A stretch of DNA of 64,000 nt from Acinetobacter tibetensis (GTDB lineage: Bacteria > Pseudomonadota > Gammaproteobacteria > Pseudomonadales > Moraxellaceae), in the NCBI RefSeq assembly GCF_023824315.1, contig NZ_CP098732.1, positions 310,001 through 374,000 on the forward strand, in the 5' to 3' direction. Numbering within the stretch: the first letter of the stretch is position 1; each line of letters starts with the position of its first letter. This document shows positions 37,922 to 46,239 of the stretch, in pieces. Below the pieces are notes generated by a model. That model saw only the letters and a list, made by a program, of their open reading frames with translations, was not told the DNA's origin and made no database searches. The position numbers and the translations under genes were made by a program.

Positions 37922-38589
37922 TGAAATCACGTGCAAGTGAGCTGGCCGTAGGATTATTTGTCATTGTCTTCGGTGTTGCATTGTTTTTCTTGGCAATGAA
38001 AGTGAGTGGCTTAGTTGGCACCAACTTACGTGATGCGTATAGCATGACGGCACAATTTGATAATGTGAATGGCTTAAAGCCTCGTGCTAAAGTTACCATG
38101 AGTGGTGTGACCATTGGTCGTGTGACGGATATTACCTTAGATCCTGTTACGCGTTTGGCAACCGTGCATTTTGAGTTAGATGGTAAGTTAACGTCTTTTA
38201 ATGCAGAGCAGTTGAAGACGGTTGAAAACAATGCGTTGGATGAGTTGCGCTATAGCACAGAATATACGGAAGCTACACCAGCGAAACAAAAAGAAATGGA
38301 ACAGCAACTTATTGCGAACATGAAATCCATCACCAGTATTGATGAAGATGCTTACATAATGGTAGCAACCAATGGTTTGTTGGGTGAGAAGTATTTGAAA
38401 GTTGTTCCGGGTGGTGGCTTGAATTATGTTAAGCGCGGTGCATCCATTGCCAATACTCAAGGTACGATGGATCTTGAAGATTTGATTAGTAAATTTATTA
38501 CAGCAGGTGCAGGTAAGTCATCGACTCCATCGGCAGAAGCTGAGGCACCAACTGACAAAACAGATGCTGAACCAGCATTTGTTGAATAA
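37921..38589 (+). CDS. mlaD: MlaD, MCE-domain lipid-binding subunit
   Basis: 222 residues: an N-terminal membrane helix (LAVGLFVIVFGVALFFLAM) followed by one MCE domain (YSMTAQFDNVNGLKPRAKVTMSGVTIGRV, ending GLLGEKYLKVVPGG). It is longer than E. coli MlaD (183 residues). The extra segment, about residues 95-140 (SFNAEQLKTVENNALDEL through EMEQQLIANMKS), is helical and charged and sits within the MCE domain. A known Acinetobacter feature of this kind extends the hexameric ring. The tail is rich in Ala, Glu and Thr. Confidence 0.93.
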   Translation: MKSRASELAVGLFVIVFGVALFFLAMKVSGLVGTNLRDAYSMTAQFDNVNGLKPRAKVTMSGVTIGRVTDITLDPVTRLATVHFELDGKLTSFNAEQLKTVENNALDELRYSTEYTEATPAKQKEMEQQLIANMKSITSIDEDAYIMVATNGLLGEKYLKVVPGGGLNYVKRGASIANTQGTMDLEDLISKFITAGAGKSSTPSAEAEAPTDKTDAEPAFVE

Positions 38590-38608
38590 TTGAAAGAGGA
38601 ATTTAGAA

Positions 38609-39241
38609 GTGAATATGTTGTTGAAACAAACATTAACGGCAAGCATTTTATCAACCATGATTGCAGGTACTGCATTTGCTGCGCCAACTGAAGCTCCTCC
38701 TGCATTTATTAAGCGTGTGGCGGATGGTTTAATTGGTCGCTTAAAAGCAGACCATGCAAAATTGCAAAATAACCCAACGGCAGTAAAAGCCATTGTACGT
38801 CAAAACTTAGACCCATATGTGGATTCACAAGCGTTCACTCGTATTGTCATGGGGACTTATGCAACCAATCAGTACAGTACAGCAGCACAACGTGCACAGT
38901 TTGAAAAGAACTTTCGCGAAACACTGATTGAAAATTATGGCACTGCATTTGCGAAATTCAGTAACCAAACCTACACTGTTCGCCCTTATAAAGCGACTGG
39001 TAGCGCTAACCCTGTTGTGACCATTGACTTTAATAACAACGGTGAAAAGATTCCTGTATCGTTCCAGTTGGCGGATAAAGGTAGCCAATGGAAGATTCGT
39101 AACATCAACGTTTCTGGTATTGATTTAGGTCTACAATTCCGTAATCAGTTCGCAGCGACAGTTAAACGTAATGGTGGTAATCTGGATAAAGCGATTGCTA
39201 ACTTTGAACCAGATGCTGATGCAGCTGTAAAGAAAAAATAA
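38609..39241 (+). CDS. mlaC: MlaC, periplasmic phospholipid carrier
   Basis: 210 residues with a signal peptide (LLKQTLTASILSTMIAGTAFA). The mature protein is a MlaC/Tol_tols_Ttg2-type carrier (VKAIVRQNLDPYVDSQAFTRIVMG, then SGIDLGLQFRNQFAATV) that shuttles phospholipid between MlaD and the outer-membrane MlaA. The start is GTG 38609 with GAGGA 8 bases upstream; ATG 38615 is the alternative. The last residues are charged (DADAAVKKK). Confidence 0.94.
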   Translation: MNMLLKQTLTASILSTMIAGTAFAAPTEAPPAFIKRVADGLIGRLKADHAKLQNNPTAVKAIVRQNLDPYVDSQAFTRIVMGTYATNQYSTAAQRAQFEKNFRETLIENYGTAFAKFSNQTYTVRPYKATGSANPVVTIDFNNNGEKIPVSFQLADKGSQWKIRNINVSGIDLGLQFRNQFAATVKRNGGNLDKAIANFEPDADAAVKKK

Positions 39242-39253
39242 GATAGGTGAAAG

Positions 39254-39538
39254 GTGATTAGTCTCGTCAATCAGGAATTACAGGTCACTGGAAAAATAGA
39301 TTATGACAATGCTGAACAATATTATCAGCAGGGTTTGGCATTGATTCAGAAACAACCCTTGCCTATGGTGGTAAATTTGGCACAGTTACAACAAGGAAGT
39401 ACCTTGGCTTTAGCTGTGTTGGTGCGTTGGTTGCGCCAAACGCCACATGCACAAGGTTTACAGTTTAAGGCTGTGCCTGAGAAAATGATGAAGATTATTC
39501 AGGCTTGTCATCTGCAAGATGATCTGCAGATCATCTAA
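39254..39538 (+). CDS. mlaB: MlaB, STAS-domain subunit
   Basis: 94 residues with the single STAS domain of MlaB (GKIDYDNAEQYYQQG, PMVVNLAQLQQGSTLALAVLVRWLRQ). The conserved Ser/Thr after the glutamine-glycine turn contacts MlaF and stabilises the ATPase dimer. It starts at GTG with AGGTGAAAG upstream and is the last gene of the operon, ending 1 bp before the terminator. Confidence 0.92.
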   Translation: MISLVNQELQVTGKIDYDNAEQYYQQGLALIQKQPLPMVVNLAQLQQGSTLALAVLVRWLRQTPHAQGLQFKAVPEKMMKIIQACHLQDDLQII

Positions 39539-39568
39539 AAAAAGCACCGCAATTGCGGTGCTTTTTTT
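39537..39568 (+). terminator. terminator of mla operon
   Basis: AAAAGCACCGCAA and TTGCGGTGCTTTT form a near-perfect stem ending in a T run. Confidence 0.92.
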
Positions 39569-39640
39569 ATGTTGAATCTTATGCTCAAAAAGACGATATT
39601 CTGTTGCACATCGCTGATCACACCATTCAAAAAATAATAT

Positions 39641-40654
39641 TCAGATCCATTTTTTCCAGCGGAAGTAAATCAGCGGGCCGATAAAGAAGCCGACAATAAT
39701 CATGCTGACGGCGATAAAGCTGGTGGTGCCATGGGCAAAAGGTAAAACATCCGTATTCATGCCGTAAATACTTGCCACCAACATTGGGGGTGCAAGCATA
39801 CTTGGTAAAATCGAGAAGCGACGAATGGTGTCATTCTGTTCAGTATTAATGAATCCTGATGTGGTATCTAGCAAGAAGCGCACTTTCTGGAACAAGAAGG
39901 CATCATGTTCGACCAGTGAGCGTACATCTTCACTCAACTCTCGAATGTCTGCATCATAGATATGACTGCCTAGGGCACGCGGACGGGATAAAAAGGTCAG
40001 TACACGACGTAAGTCAATCAAACAGAGTTGTGCCTTACCCAACATATCTTCTAACTGTGCCAGTCGGGTAATCATGTCATCAAGGTCGAGAATTTGTTCA
40101 CGATGACGGTTATTCAGTACCTCTGTGGAGTATTTTTCCAAGTCCTTGTGGATATCTTCTAAGATATCCGCAAGCTCATCCAGTTTGGCTTCGAGTAAAC
40201 CTAACAGGACCCAAGTCGGGTCTTTATAGTCAATTTCGTAGTCATTGCGACGTGCACGTGCGCGAAAGGCACGGAAAGCCACCAGCTTTTCACCACGCAG
40301 AGTAAACAAACGTTCTCTATGCAAAATAAAAGCGACAGTTTGTACTGTGGCTAAAATACTAGAATTATCATCTGCCTCACCATCCACCTGATAATTTTTA
40401 TTTTTCGTTAAAAAATACGTGCTGATATGCAAAATACCATCATCATCACGGTAGAATCGGGCAGATGAAGAGATGTCTTCTAATGACTTTAATGTAGGTA
40501 GGTTTTGATCATACGCATCTAAAACCCATTGCTGTTCTTCTTGTGAAGGTGCAATGAGGTCGACCCAGACCAATTCTGGGTGTAAATCAAAACCGCCATT
40601 AATGGTGGCATCTTCTAAACTACCGCGCTCTGTGGCGTAAAAGGCTTCAAGCAT
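39641..40654 (-). CDS. corA: CorA-type magnesium/cobalt channel
   Basis: 337 residues. The large cytoplasmic alpha/beta domain is followed by two C-terminal helices; the signature YGMN at the end of helix 1 (SIYGMNTDVLPFAHG) is the selectivity element. It forms a pentameric channel for Mg2+ (and Co2+/Ni2+). The C-terminus ends in RWKKWI, the basic sphincter region. The gene has no obvious operon partner. Confidence 0.93.
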   Translation of the reverse strand: MLEAFYATERGSLEDATINGGFDLHPELVWVDLIAPSQEEQQWVLDAYDQNLPTLKSLEDISSSARFYRDDDGILHISTYFLTKNKNYQVDGEADDNSSILATVQTVAFILHRERLFTLRGEKLVAFRAFRARARRNDYEIDYKDPTWVLLGLLEAKLDELADILEDIHKDLEKYSTEVLNNRHREQILDLDDMITRLAQLEDMLGKAQLCLIDLRRVLTFLSRPRALGSHIYDADIRELSEDVRSLVEHDAFLFQKVRFLLDTTSGFINTEQNDTIRRFSILPSMLAPPMLVASIYGMNTDVLPFAHGTTSFIAVSMIIVGFFIGPLIYFRWKKWI

Positions 40655-40808
40655 GGATGTCTTTTCTCCCTTACGCAGTATGGGTTAAATCGATGGGTGT
40701 ATTTTAGACAAGGATTTCATGAAAAACACTGCTTGGATTGCTAATTTATGAAAAAATCTCCATCTAGTTTACGTTCGCGGTATGACAAGATCATAACATG
40801 GTGAAATA

Positions 40809-41408
40809 ATGACACATTCTATTGCAGTTTTTTGTGGTTCAGCCGTTGGTACAGACACAATTTTTTTAGAAACAGCGCGTCATGTTGGCAAAACTTTGGC
40901 TCAGCAGGGTAAAACACTGGTCTATGGTGGTGGGCGCTCGGGTTTGATGGGGGTCATTGCAGATAGTGCCTTGCAGGCGGGTGGACGAGTGATTGGGGTT
41001 ATTCCGCATGCCTTGGTGGATCGTGAGTTGGCACATCCTGATTTAACGGAACTGCATGTGGTGAAAAACATGCATGAACGTAAAACTAAAATGTCCGAAC
41101 TTTCCGATGCATTTATTGCATTGCCAGGGGGAGCGGGAACTTTAGAAGAGATTTTTGAGCAGTGGACTTGGGCGCAATTGGGCATTCATCTCAAACCATG
41201 TGCCTTTTTAAATGTCCACGGCTTTTATGATGACCTGATTAAATTCATCAACTTAACGACCGAAAAAGGCTTTACGCATTCACGTTTCACAGAGACCTTA
41301 ATTGCTGAAAACTCAGTTGAAGCGATTCTACAGCAGTTTGATGTATTTACTGCACCTACCCCGAAATGGGGTATGAGCGAGCAGCAAGACTTGGTGAAAC
41401 ACGGCTAA
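40809..41408 (+). CDS. LOG-family nucleotide phosphoribohydrolase
   Basis: 199 residues, TIGR00730/LOG type. The Rossmann fold carries YGGGRSGLMG and the catalytic signature ALPGGAGTLEEIFEQWTWAQLG. Such enzymes cleave cytokinin riboside monophosphates or other nucleoside monophosphates; the bacterial role is often nucleotide clean-up. Its TAA stop overlaps the ATG of the Nudix gene (TAATG), so the two are translated together, suggesting a joint role in nucleotide salvage or sanitation. Confidence 0.9.
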   Translation: MTHSIAVFCGSAVGTDTIFLETARHVGKTLAQQGKTLVYGGGRSGLMGVIADSALQAGGRVIGVIPHALVDRELAHPDLTELHVVKNMHERKTKMSELSDAFIALPGGAGTLEEIFEQWTWAQLGIHLKPCAFLNVHGFYDDLIKFINLTTEKGFTHSRFTETLIAENSVEAILQQFDVFTAPTPKWGMSEQQDLVKHG

Positions 41409-41809
41409 TGAAAAAAATTACTGTCGCTGCGGGTATTGTATTGAATACACAACAGCAGTTGTTATTGGTGCGTAAGCACAACACTCGTTTTTTTATGCAG
41501 GTGGGTGGCAAGCTAGAACCAGATGAAGCGCCTGAAGATTGTATCTTGCGTGAAATCGCGGAAGAAATTGGTTGTCAGGCGAAAATTATTCAGTACGTTG
41601 GACGTTTTGAAACCGCTGCGGCCAATGAATCCGATCATTTATTGATAAGCCATGTATTCCATGTGGAGCTAGACACTGCACCACAAATTGCGGCTGAAAT
41701 TGCAGAACTGAAATGGATTGATTGGGATGAACAAACGACGCCATTGGCCCCGTTGACTCGAGAAATTGTGTTGCCGTGGGTGCGTGAGCAATTCAAAACT
41801 CAAGCATAG
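41408..41809 (+). CDS. Nudix hydrolase
   Basis: 133 residues. The Nudix box GGKLEPDEAPEDCILREIAEEIG is complete (shown here as G-x5-E-x7-REIAEEIG), with the two catalytic glutamates in EE. It hydrolyses a nucleoside-diphosphate-linked substrate; the exact one is unknown. The start at 41408 overlaps the LOG stop codon; a longer frame from 41366 would overlap that gene by 42 bases. Confidence 0.9.
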   Translation: MKKITVAAGIVLNTQQQLLLVRKHNTRFFMQVGGKLEPDEAPEDCILREIAEEIGCQAKIIQYVGRFETAAANESDHLLISHVFHVELDTAPQIAAEIAELKWIDWDEQTTPLAPLTREIVLPWVREQFKTQA

Positions 41810-41848
41810 TGCATTTGATCTGAGTGGCCGTTTAAAATTTGGCGAAGG

Positions 41849-42481
41849 TCAGGCTTGAGCTGCTGCAATACAGACCGCTTCAATTTTTCGGCAGCCCAAT
41901 TCGGCAAGTGCTCGTTCTAAGGTTTTGAGCGAGCTACCTGTCGTCACTACATCATCCAGCATTAACACGCGACGAAAACGCTGTCGATTTGTCGGGGCAA
42001 TTTTAAATTGCTGTTCGATTTGATCCAGCCGTTCTAAACGGCTTAAGCCTTTTTGTGCATGTTGATGCTGCCGTTGAATGGGTTGCCAGACTGGAATGTT
42101 TAAGTGTTGTCCCAAACGTTGTGCCAGAATGATACTTTGGTTATAACCCCGTTCGGCTAAGCGCTGAGTCGAAATCGGCATAGGGACAATCGCCTGAATT
42201 TGTCGATATTCGAGCTGCTTCAGTAGTCCAGTCAGCAAGATTTGGAAATGTAGTTGTTGCTCGTATTTAAATTGCTGAATCACACGATCAATGGGATAGG
42301 CATAATGGCAGGCGACTTGAACCTCAATTTCTTGACGTTGCACGGATTGTTTGAACCAAGGTAAATGGTTCCAGCAATCTTGACAGAGGCTGGCATGACG
42401 ACCACGCTCAAGACCACAAAACTGACATGGGAGTACTGAATGCAGCCATTGCTGAGCGCTAGATAAAAAAGGTTTAAACAT
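41849..42481 (-). CDS. comF: ComF-family phosphoribosyltransferase-like protein
   Basis: 210 residues. A zinc-ribbon-like N-terminus has CQFCGLERGRHASLCQDCW; the C-terminal PRTase domain has VPMPISTQRLAERGYNQS and VLMLDDVVTTGSSL (PRPP loop). ComF helps natural transformation, possibly by guiding DNA or PriA-linked restart. The chosen start (ATG 42481) overlaps the recG stop; ATG 42487 is also in frame. Coupling with recG fits a shared role in DNA uptake and recombination. Confidence 0.88.
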   Translation of the reverse strand: MFKPFLSSAQQWLHSVLPCQFCGLERGRHASLCQDCWNHLPWFKQSVQRQEIEVQVACHYAYPIDRVIQQFKYEQQLHFQILLTGLLKQLEYRQIQAIVPMPISTQRLAERGYNQSIILAQRLGQHLNIPVWQPIQRQHQHAQKGLSRLERLDQIEQQFKIAPTNRQRFRRVLMLDDVVTTGSSLKTLERALAELGCRKIEAVCIAAAQA

Positions 42482-44519
42482 AGGCATAGCGCGGGGCTTC
42501 AGGCAGCCAGCGTTTGAGTAAGGCATTTGCCTGAACTGGATAGTCTTTCAGGATTTGCTGTGCGACATAATGTGCTTGATTGAGCAAATGATCATCCCGT
42601 TCTAATTTGGCAACGCGAAAGCCCATATCTCCCGTTTGTTTGGTGCCGAGTAATTCCCCAGGACCACGAATTTCTAGATCTTTCTCTGCAATGATAAAGC
42701 CATCATTGGTTTCACGCATGATGCGTAGCCTTTCTTGTCCATTTTGCGACAGTGGATTTTTATACAGCAGGGCGCAAAAACTGGCCTTGGCACCACGCCC
42801 GACACGACCACGCAACTGATGCAGTTGTGATAAGCCTAGACGCTCGGCATTTTCAATGACCATAATAGAGGCATTCGGCACATCCACCCCGACTTCAATC
42901 ACTGTGGTCGCAATGAGCAGTTGTAGTTCATTGTTCTTGAATTGTTGCATGACGGCTTGCTTGTCATCGGCTTTCATTTTGCCATGTACCAGTCCGATAT
43001 TTAGTGTTGGAAAACGGTGTTTAATTTCGGCATAGGTGGCTTCCGCGGCTTGAGCATCTAAAGTTTCCGACTGTTCGACCAATGTACAAACCCAATAGGC
43101 TTGTTTGCCTTCGGCACAATTACTGGCAATCCGTTGTAAGACTTCTTCACGACGATCCAAAGGAATGGTCACGGTTTGAATCGGGGTTCGACCAGGTGGC
43201 AATTCATCAATCACTGAGGTATCTAAGTCCCCATATGCTGACATGGCGAGAGTACGCGGAATAGGGGTTGCAGTCATTACGAGTTGATGGGGCGTGGTTT
43301 GCTGTGCGCCTTTATTACGAAGTGCCAAACGCTGATCAACCCCAAAGCGGTGCTGCTCATCAATAATCACCAAACCCAATTTGTGAAAGGCAACACTGTC
43401 TTGGAACAAGGCATGGGTACCGATGACCAGTTGAGCCGAGCCTTGTTGAATTTGTTGCTCTGCCAAGGCACGGGCTTTACCTTTTTGCTTGCCTGATAGC
43501 CATGCCACATTTAAGCCTAAAGGTTCAAACCAGCGTTTAAAATTCAAATAATGTTGTTCTGCGAGAATTTCAGTCGGTGCCATTAAGGCAACTTGCCAAC
43601 CTTCTTCTAAAGCATGACAAGCAGCAAGTGCTGCCACAAGCGTTTTACCCGCACCAACATCGCCTTGTACCAGACGTAGCATTGGCTTGTGTTGCTTTAA
43701 ATCATCGGAGATTTCTTTAGACACACGTTTCTGTGCTGCGGTCATTTTAAAGGGCAACGCAGTCAGTAATTGTTTGGCAAAGGTTTTACTATTAGTAAAC
43801 GAGGGGGCTGCAATTTGCTGAATGTAGGCGCGACGGGTCAGTAGGCTGACTTGATGAGCCACCAATTCCTCAAAAATCAGGCGTTGCTGCGCAGGGTGTG
43901 AGCCTTGGCTCAACTGCAACATATTGGCATCCAGTGGCGGTTCATGGATGTAATGCAAGGCTTGTTTTAAGGCATAGCCATTGGTGAATTTCTGTGGCAG
44001 CAACTCTGGCAAATCATCACTGTGCTGTTTTAAGGCATGTTTAACGTATTCACGCAGCTTGGTTTGGGTCAGTCCATCGGTTGCAGGATAAATGGCTGTG
44101 AGCTGAGTTTGCGGTAGAGGCGTATGTTCAGTAATTAACTGAATTTCAGGATGATACATTTCCAAGCCACGCGCACCGACACGGACTTCACCAAAAACCC
44201 GTAAACGGTTGCCCACCTTACCGCGATCGGTCAAGGCTTTATATAGGTGATAAAAACGTAATGTAACTTTACCGAGTTCATCATCCAGTAAAATGGCCAT
44301 GGATTTGCGCTTTCCTGGCGGAAAGTCCACTGATTTCACCGTACCTTCGAGCAGATAGCTACGCCCAACCTCCAATTGGTTCATTGGAATGATCGTGCTA
44401 CGATCTTCATAATCCCGCGGCAGATGAAACAGTAAATCATCCGTGGTGAAAATATTCAGTTTTTCAAGTAATGCAGCAGAGGCACTTCCAACCCCTTGCA
44501 ATTGTTGGACTGCGGCCAT
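42474..44519 (-). CDS. recG: ATP-dependent DNA helicase RecG
   Basis: 681 residues. RecG reverses stalled forks and branch-migrates Holliday junctions. The wedge domain (GRSYLLEGTVKSVDFPP, then RFYHLYKAL) is followed by the helicase core: Walker A GDVGAGKT, DEQHRFGV, MTATPIPRTLAM, GLVHGKM, and motif VI QLRGRVGRGAKASF, with TQF-like RecG C-terminal domain ending ALLKRWLPEAP. Its last bases overlap comF. Confidence 0.95.
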   Translation of the reverse strand: MAAVQQLQGVGSASAALLEKLNIFTTDDLLFHLPRDYEDRSTIIPMNQLEVGRSYLLEGTVKSVDFPPGKRKSMAILLDDELGKVTLRFYHLYKALTDRGKVGNRLRVFGEVRVGARGLEMYHPEIQLITEHTPLPQTQLTAIYPATDGLTQTKLREYVKHALKQHSDDLPELLPQKFTNGYALKQALHYIHEPPLDANMLQLSQGSHPAQQRLIFEELVAHQVSLLTRRAYIQQIAAPSFTNSKTFAKQLLTALPFKMTAAQKRVSKEISDDLKQHKPMLRLVQGDVGAGKTLVAALAACHALEEGWQVALMAPTEILAEQHYLNFKRWFEPLGLNVAWLSGKQKGKARALAEQQIQQGSAQLVIGTHALFQDSVAFHKLGLVIIDEQHRFGVDQRLALRNKGAQQTTPHQLVMTATPIPRTLAMSAYGDLDTSVIDELPPGRTPIQTVTIPLDRREEVLQRIASNCAEGKQAYWVCTLVEQSETLDAQAAEATYAEIKHRFPTLNIGLVHGKMKADDKQAVMQQFKNNELQLLIATTVIEVGVDVPNASIMVIENAERLGLSQLHQLRGRVGRGAKASFCALLYKNPLSQNGQERLRIMRETNDGFIIAEKDLEIRGPGELLGTKQTGDMGFRVAKLERDDHLLNQAHYVAQQILKDYPVQANALLKRWLPEAPRYAYV

Positions 44520-44552
44520 GTCCCCTCAACTAAAGTGCTCATTAGGTGCTAA

Positions 44553-45362
44553 ATGCATATTTTATTTATAGGTTATGGTAAAACATCTCAACGGGTTGCT
44601 AAACAATTATTTCAACAAGGCCACCAAATTACCACAATTAGCCGTACTGCCAAACCGCAGGATTTTGCTACGCATTTGATTCAAGATATCCATCAACTTG
44701 ATTTGAGTCAGATTGCCCCTGTCGATATCGTCTATGTATTGTTATCTCCTGCATCGAGTACACCTGAAGGCTATCAAGCGACTTTTGTTGATGCGATTCC
44801 TGCGATGCAGAAGGCCTTACAAGCTCATCCTGTAAAAAAAGTCATCGTAGTATCTTCAACGCGAGTTTATGGTGAGCAAGCAGGGGAGCGAATTGATGAT
44901 GCTAGTGTGCCTAAGCCGATCGATGCACAAGGCGAGATTCTACGGCAGATGGAATTGTTGTGGCAGACTGCGTATCCTGAGCAAAGTATTATTATTCGCC
45001 CGACAGGCATTTACGGGGCTTCTGTGGCACGTATGGTGAAGATGGCGCAGCAGACCTCGACCTATCCGAACATTCATTATAGCAATCGCATACATATTGA
45101 AGATTTAGCTCGTTTTCTGGCGCATTTGATTCACGTGGAACATCCTGAAAGTTCCTATATTGTCACAAATAATCAGCCGATTCCTTTACATGAAATTATT
45201 CAGTGGTTTCAGCAGCAACTTGGGTTACCTGAGTTGACCTTAGAGAGTGAACAGCTTTCAGGTAAGCGAATTTATGCGTCTAACATGCAGCAGACGGATT
45301 TTGAATTACAACATTCAGATTGTTTTGAGGATTATTCGGCATTGTTAGCGAAGAGTCAGTGA
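44553..45362 (+). CDS. NAD(P)-binding epimerase/dehydratase-like protein
   Basis: 269 residues of the atypical SDR group (YeeZ-like). The cofactor motif is FIGYGKTSQRVAKQL, a Gly-rich variant. KKVIVVSSTRVYGEQ has the YxxxK-related region and IIRPTGIYG the following conserved turn. The substrate is unknown. It is divergent from recG, 33 bp away. Confidence 0.85.
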   Translation: MHILFIGYGKTSQRVAKQLFQQGHQITTISRTAKPQDFATHLIQDIHQLDLSQIAPVDIVYVLLSPASSTPEGYQATFVDAIPAMQKALQAHPVKKVIVVSSTRVYGEQAGERIDDASVPKPIDAQGEILRQMELLWQTAYPEQSIIIRPTGIYGASVARMVKMAQQTSTYPNIHYSNRIHIEDLARFLAHLIHVEHPESSYIVTNNQPIPLHEIIQWFQQQLGLPELTLESEQLSGKRIYASNMQQTDFELQHSDCFEDYSALLAKSQ

Positions 45363-45513
45363 AGAATATTTTGTACTTTGTTGAATGAAAGATGTGGAAC
45401 ATTGACTGGAAAATAGTCGTGGAATGTGAAAAATAATGTAAAAGCCATTCTAGTGTACTGATCACTAGAGTGATCTGATTTAAGATTATGATTTATACAA
45501 AATAAAAGAAGGT

Positions 45514-45540
45514 ATTTTGCATAAGTGGTTTATGCTAATT
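45514..45540 (+). other. dif-like site 1 (XerC-XerD order)
   Basis: ATTTTGCATAA (9/11 to the Acinetobacter XerC arm ATTTCGTATAA), a 5-bp gap GTGGT, then TTATGCTAATT (9/11 to the XerD arm TTATGTTAAAT). The gap is one base shorter than the usual six. It lies just before the small gene 45559-45786. Confidence 0.6.
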
Positions 45541-45558
45541 TTAGGAAAAGTTAAAAAT

Positions 45559-45786
45559 ATGAGAAAAGAGCTAAGAGAATTATTTATCAGTGGGTGTAAT
45601 GAGAAAATTCAAAAAAAGGGAGATAGCGTAGGTTTATCTTTCTATGCTTTTTTCAAAAATAAAAATGATAATCCTGAGCTTTTAATGGAAGCGGCGACTT
45701 GGTGGATCATGCAACATAAATTAGATCATTTTGAAAAAGCCGTAAAAATTAAAGCCCTTGTTTTGAGAGAGTCTTCTTCCATTTAA
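45559..45786 (+). CDS. small conserved hypothetical protein (DUF6500-like)
   Basis: 75 residues: MRKELRELFISGCNEKIQKKG, then SVGLSFYAFFKNKND, PELLMEAATWWIMQHK and DHFEKAVKIKALV. It resembles the uncharacterised DUF6500 family by memory; function is unknown. The frame is open from 45517, but AGGAAAAG 8-11 bases before ATG 45559 decides this start. The stop codon lies inside a dif-like site, and a second, inverted dif-like site lies 19 bp upstream of the ATG, so the gene is a one-gene module. A terminator follows. Confidence 0.7.
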   Translation: MRKELRELFISGCNEKIQKKGDSVGLSFYAFFKNKNDNPELLMEAATWWIMQHKLDHFEKAVKIKALVLRESSSI

Positions 45787-45808
45787 CATCATGGCTATTG
45801 TAAGAAAT
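45781..45808 (-). other. dif-like site 2 (XerD-XerC order)
   Basis: ATTTAACATCA (10/11 to the inverted XerD arm ATTTAACATAA), gap TGGCTA, then TTGTAAGAAAT (9/11 to the inverted XerC arm TTATACGAAAT). Total 28 bp. It overlaps the stop codon of the small gene and is inverted relative to site 1. Confidence 0.75.
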
Positions 45809-45838
45809 AAAAATCCTAGATTGAGATCTAGGATTTTT
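45809..45838 (+). terminator. terminator after small gene
   Basis: AAATCCTAGAT and ATCTAGGATTT form a perfect stem around TGAG, ending in Ts. It follows the dif-like site directly. Confidence 0.85.
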
Positions 45839-45884
45839 AAATTTTAAAAATATATAAAAATTAAAGCCATAGCCTCAATTTTCA

Positions 45885-45912
45885 CGTTGGTATAAGGTGT
45901 ATTATGTTAATT
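45885..45912 (+). other. dif-like site 3 (XerC-XerD order)
   Basis: CGTTGGTATAA (8/11 to the XerC arm), gap GGTGTA (the spacer found in the common Acinetobacter dif), then TTATGTTAATT (10/11 to the XerD arm). The spacer identity makes this the best candidate for the true chromosomal dif. The 45839-46239 interval otherwise holds no intact gene. Confidence 0.7.
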
Positions 45913-46062
45913 TAGAGCAACTGAATCCTAGCACATCACTATCAACCAATATTTCAGTACTAAGCATAAAACTAAATCCATCTGATATTAAGAACACAAG
46001 TGCTGCAATTTTTGGATTAACTAAATTGAACTGCCTTTTTATGAATTAAAACTTGGTTTTTT

Positions 46063-46167
46063 GTGCTACAAAAAAGCTCTAGGCCTCATCCGGTAATCCC
46101 TCCTAAAAATGAACGAGATCTACCTGAAATATGGGCAGAACCATTAACAGGAACGAGATCAGCTTAA
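46063..46167 (+). pseudogene. possible 3' remnant of a protein gene
   Basis: A short frame reads SSRPHPVIPPKNERDLP, then EIWAEPLTGTRSA and a stop. The composition looks like real protein, but there is no start region or upstream continuation (stop TGA about 20 bp before the GTG). It lies beside the T6SS module and could be the tail of a lost effector or VgrG-like gene. Confidence 0.3.
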
Positions 46168-46239
46168 GTAAGATCAGCCAAAAAGTCGTGGTTATGGGAT
46201 GAGTCGATAGGTAAAAACTTAGTCATGACTAAATATCTA

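Noticed and set aside
45841..46239. Further genes in the 400-bp stretch before the immunity gene
   Set aside because: Apart from the dif-like site and one short remnant, all frames are short and interrupted.
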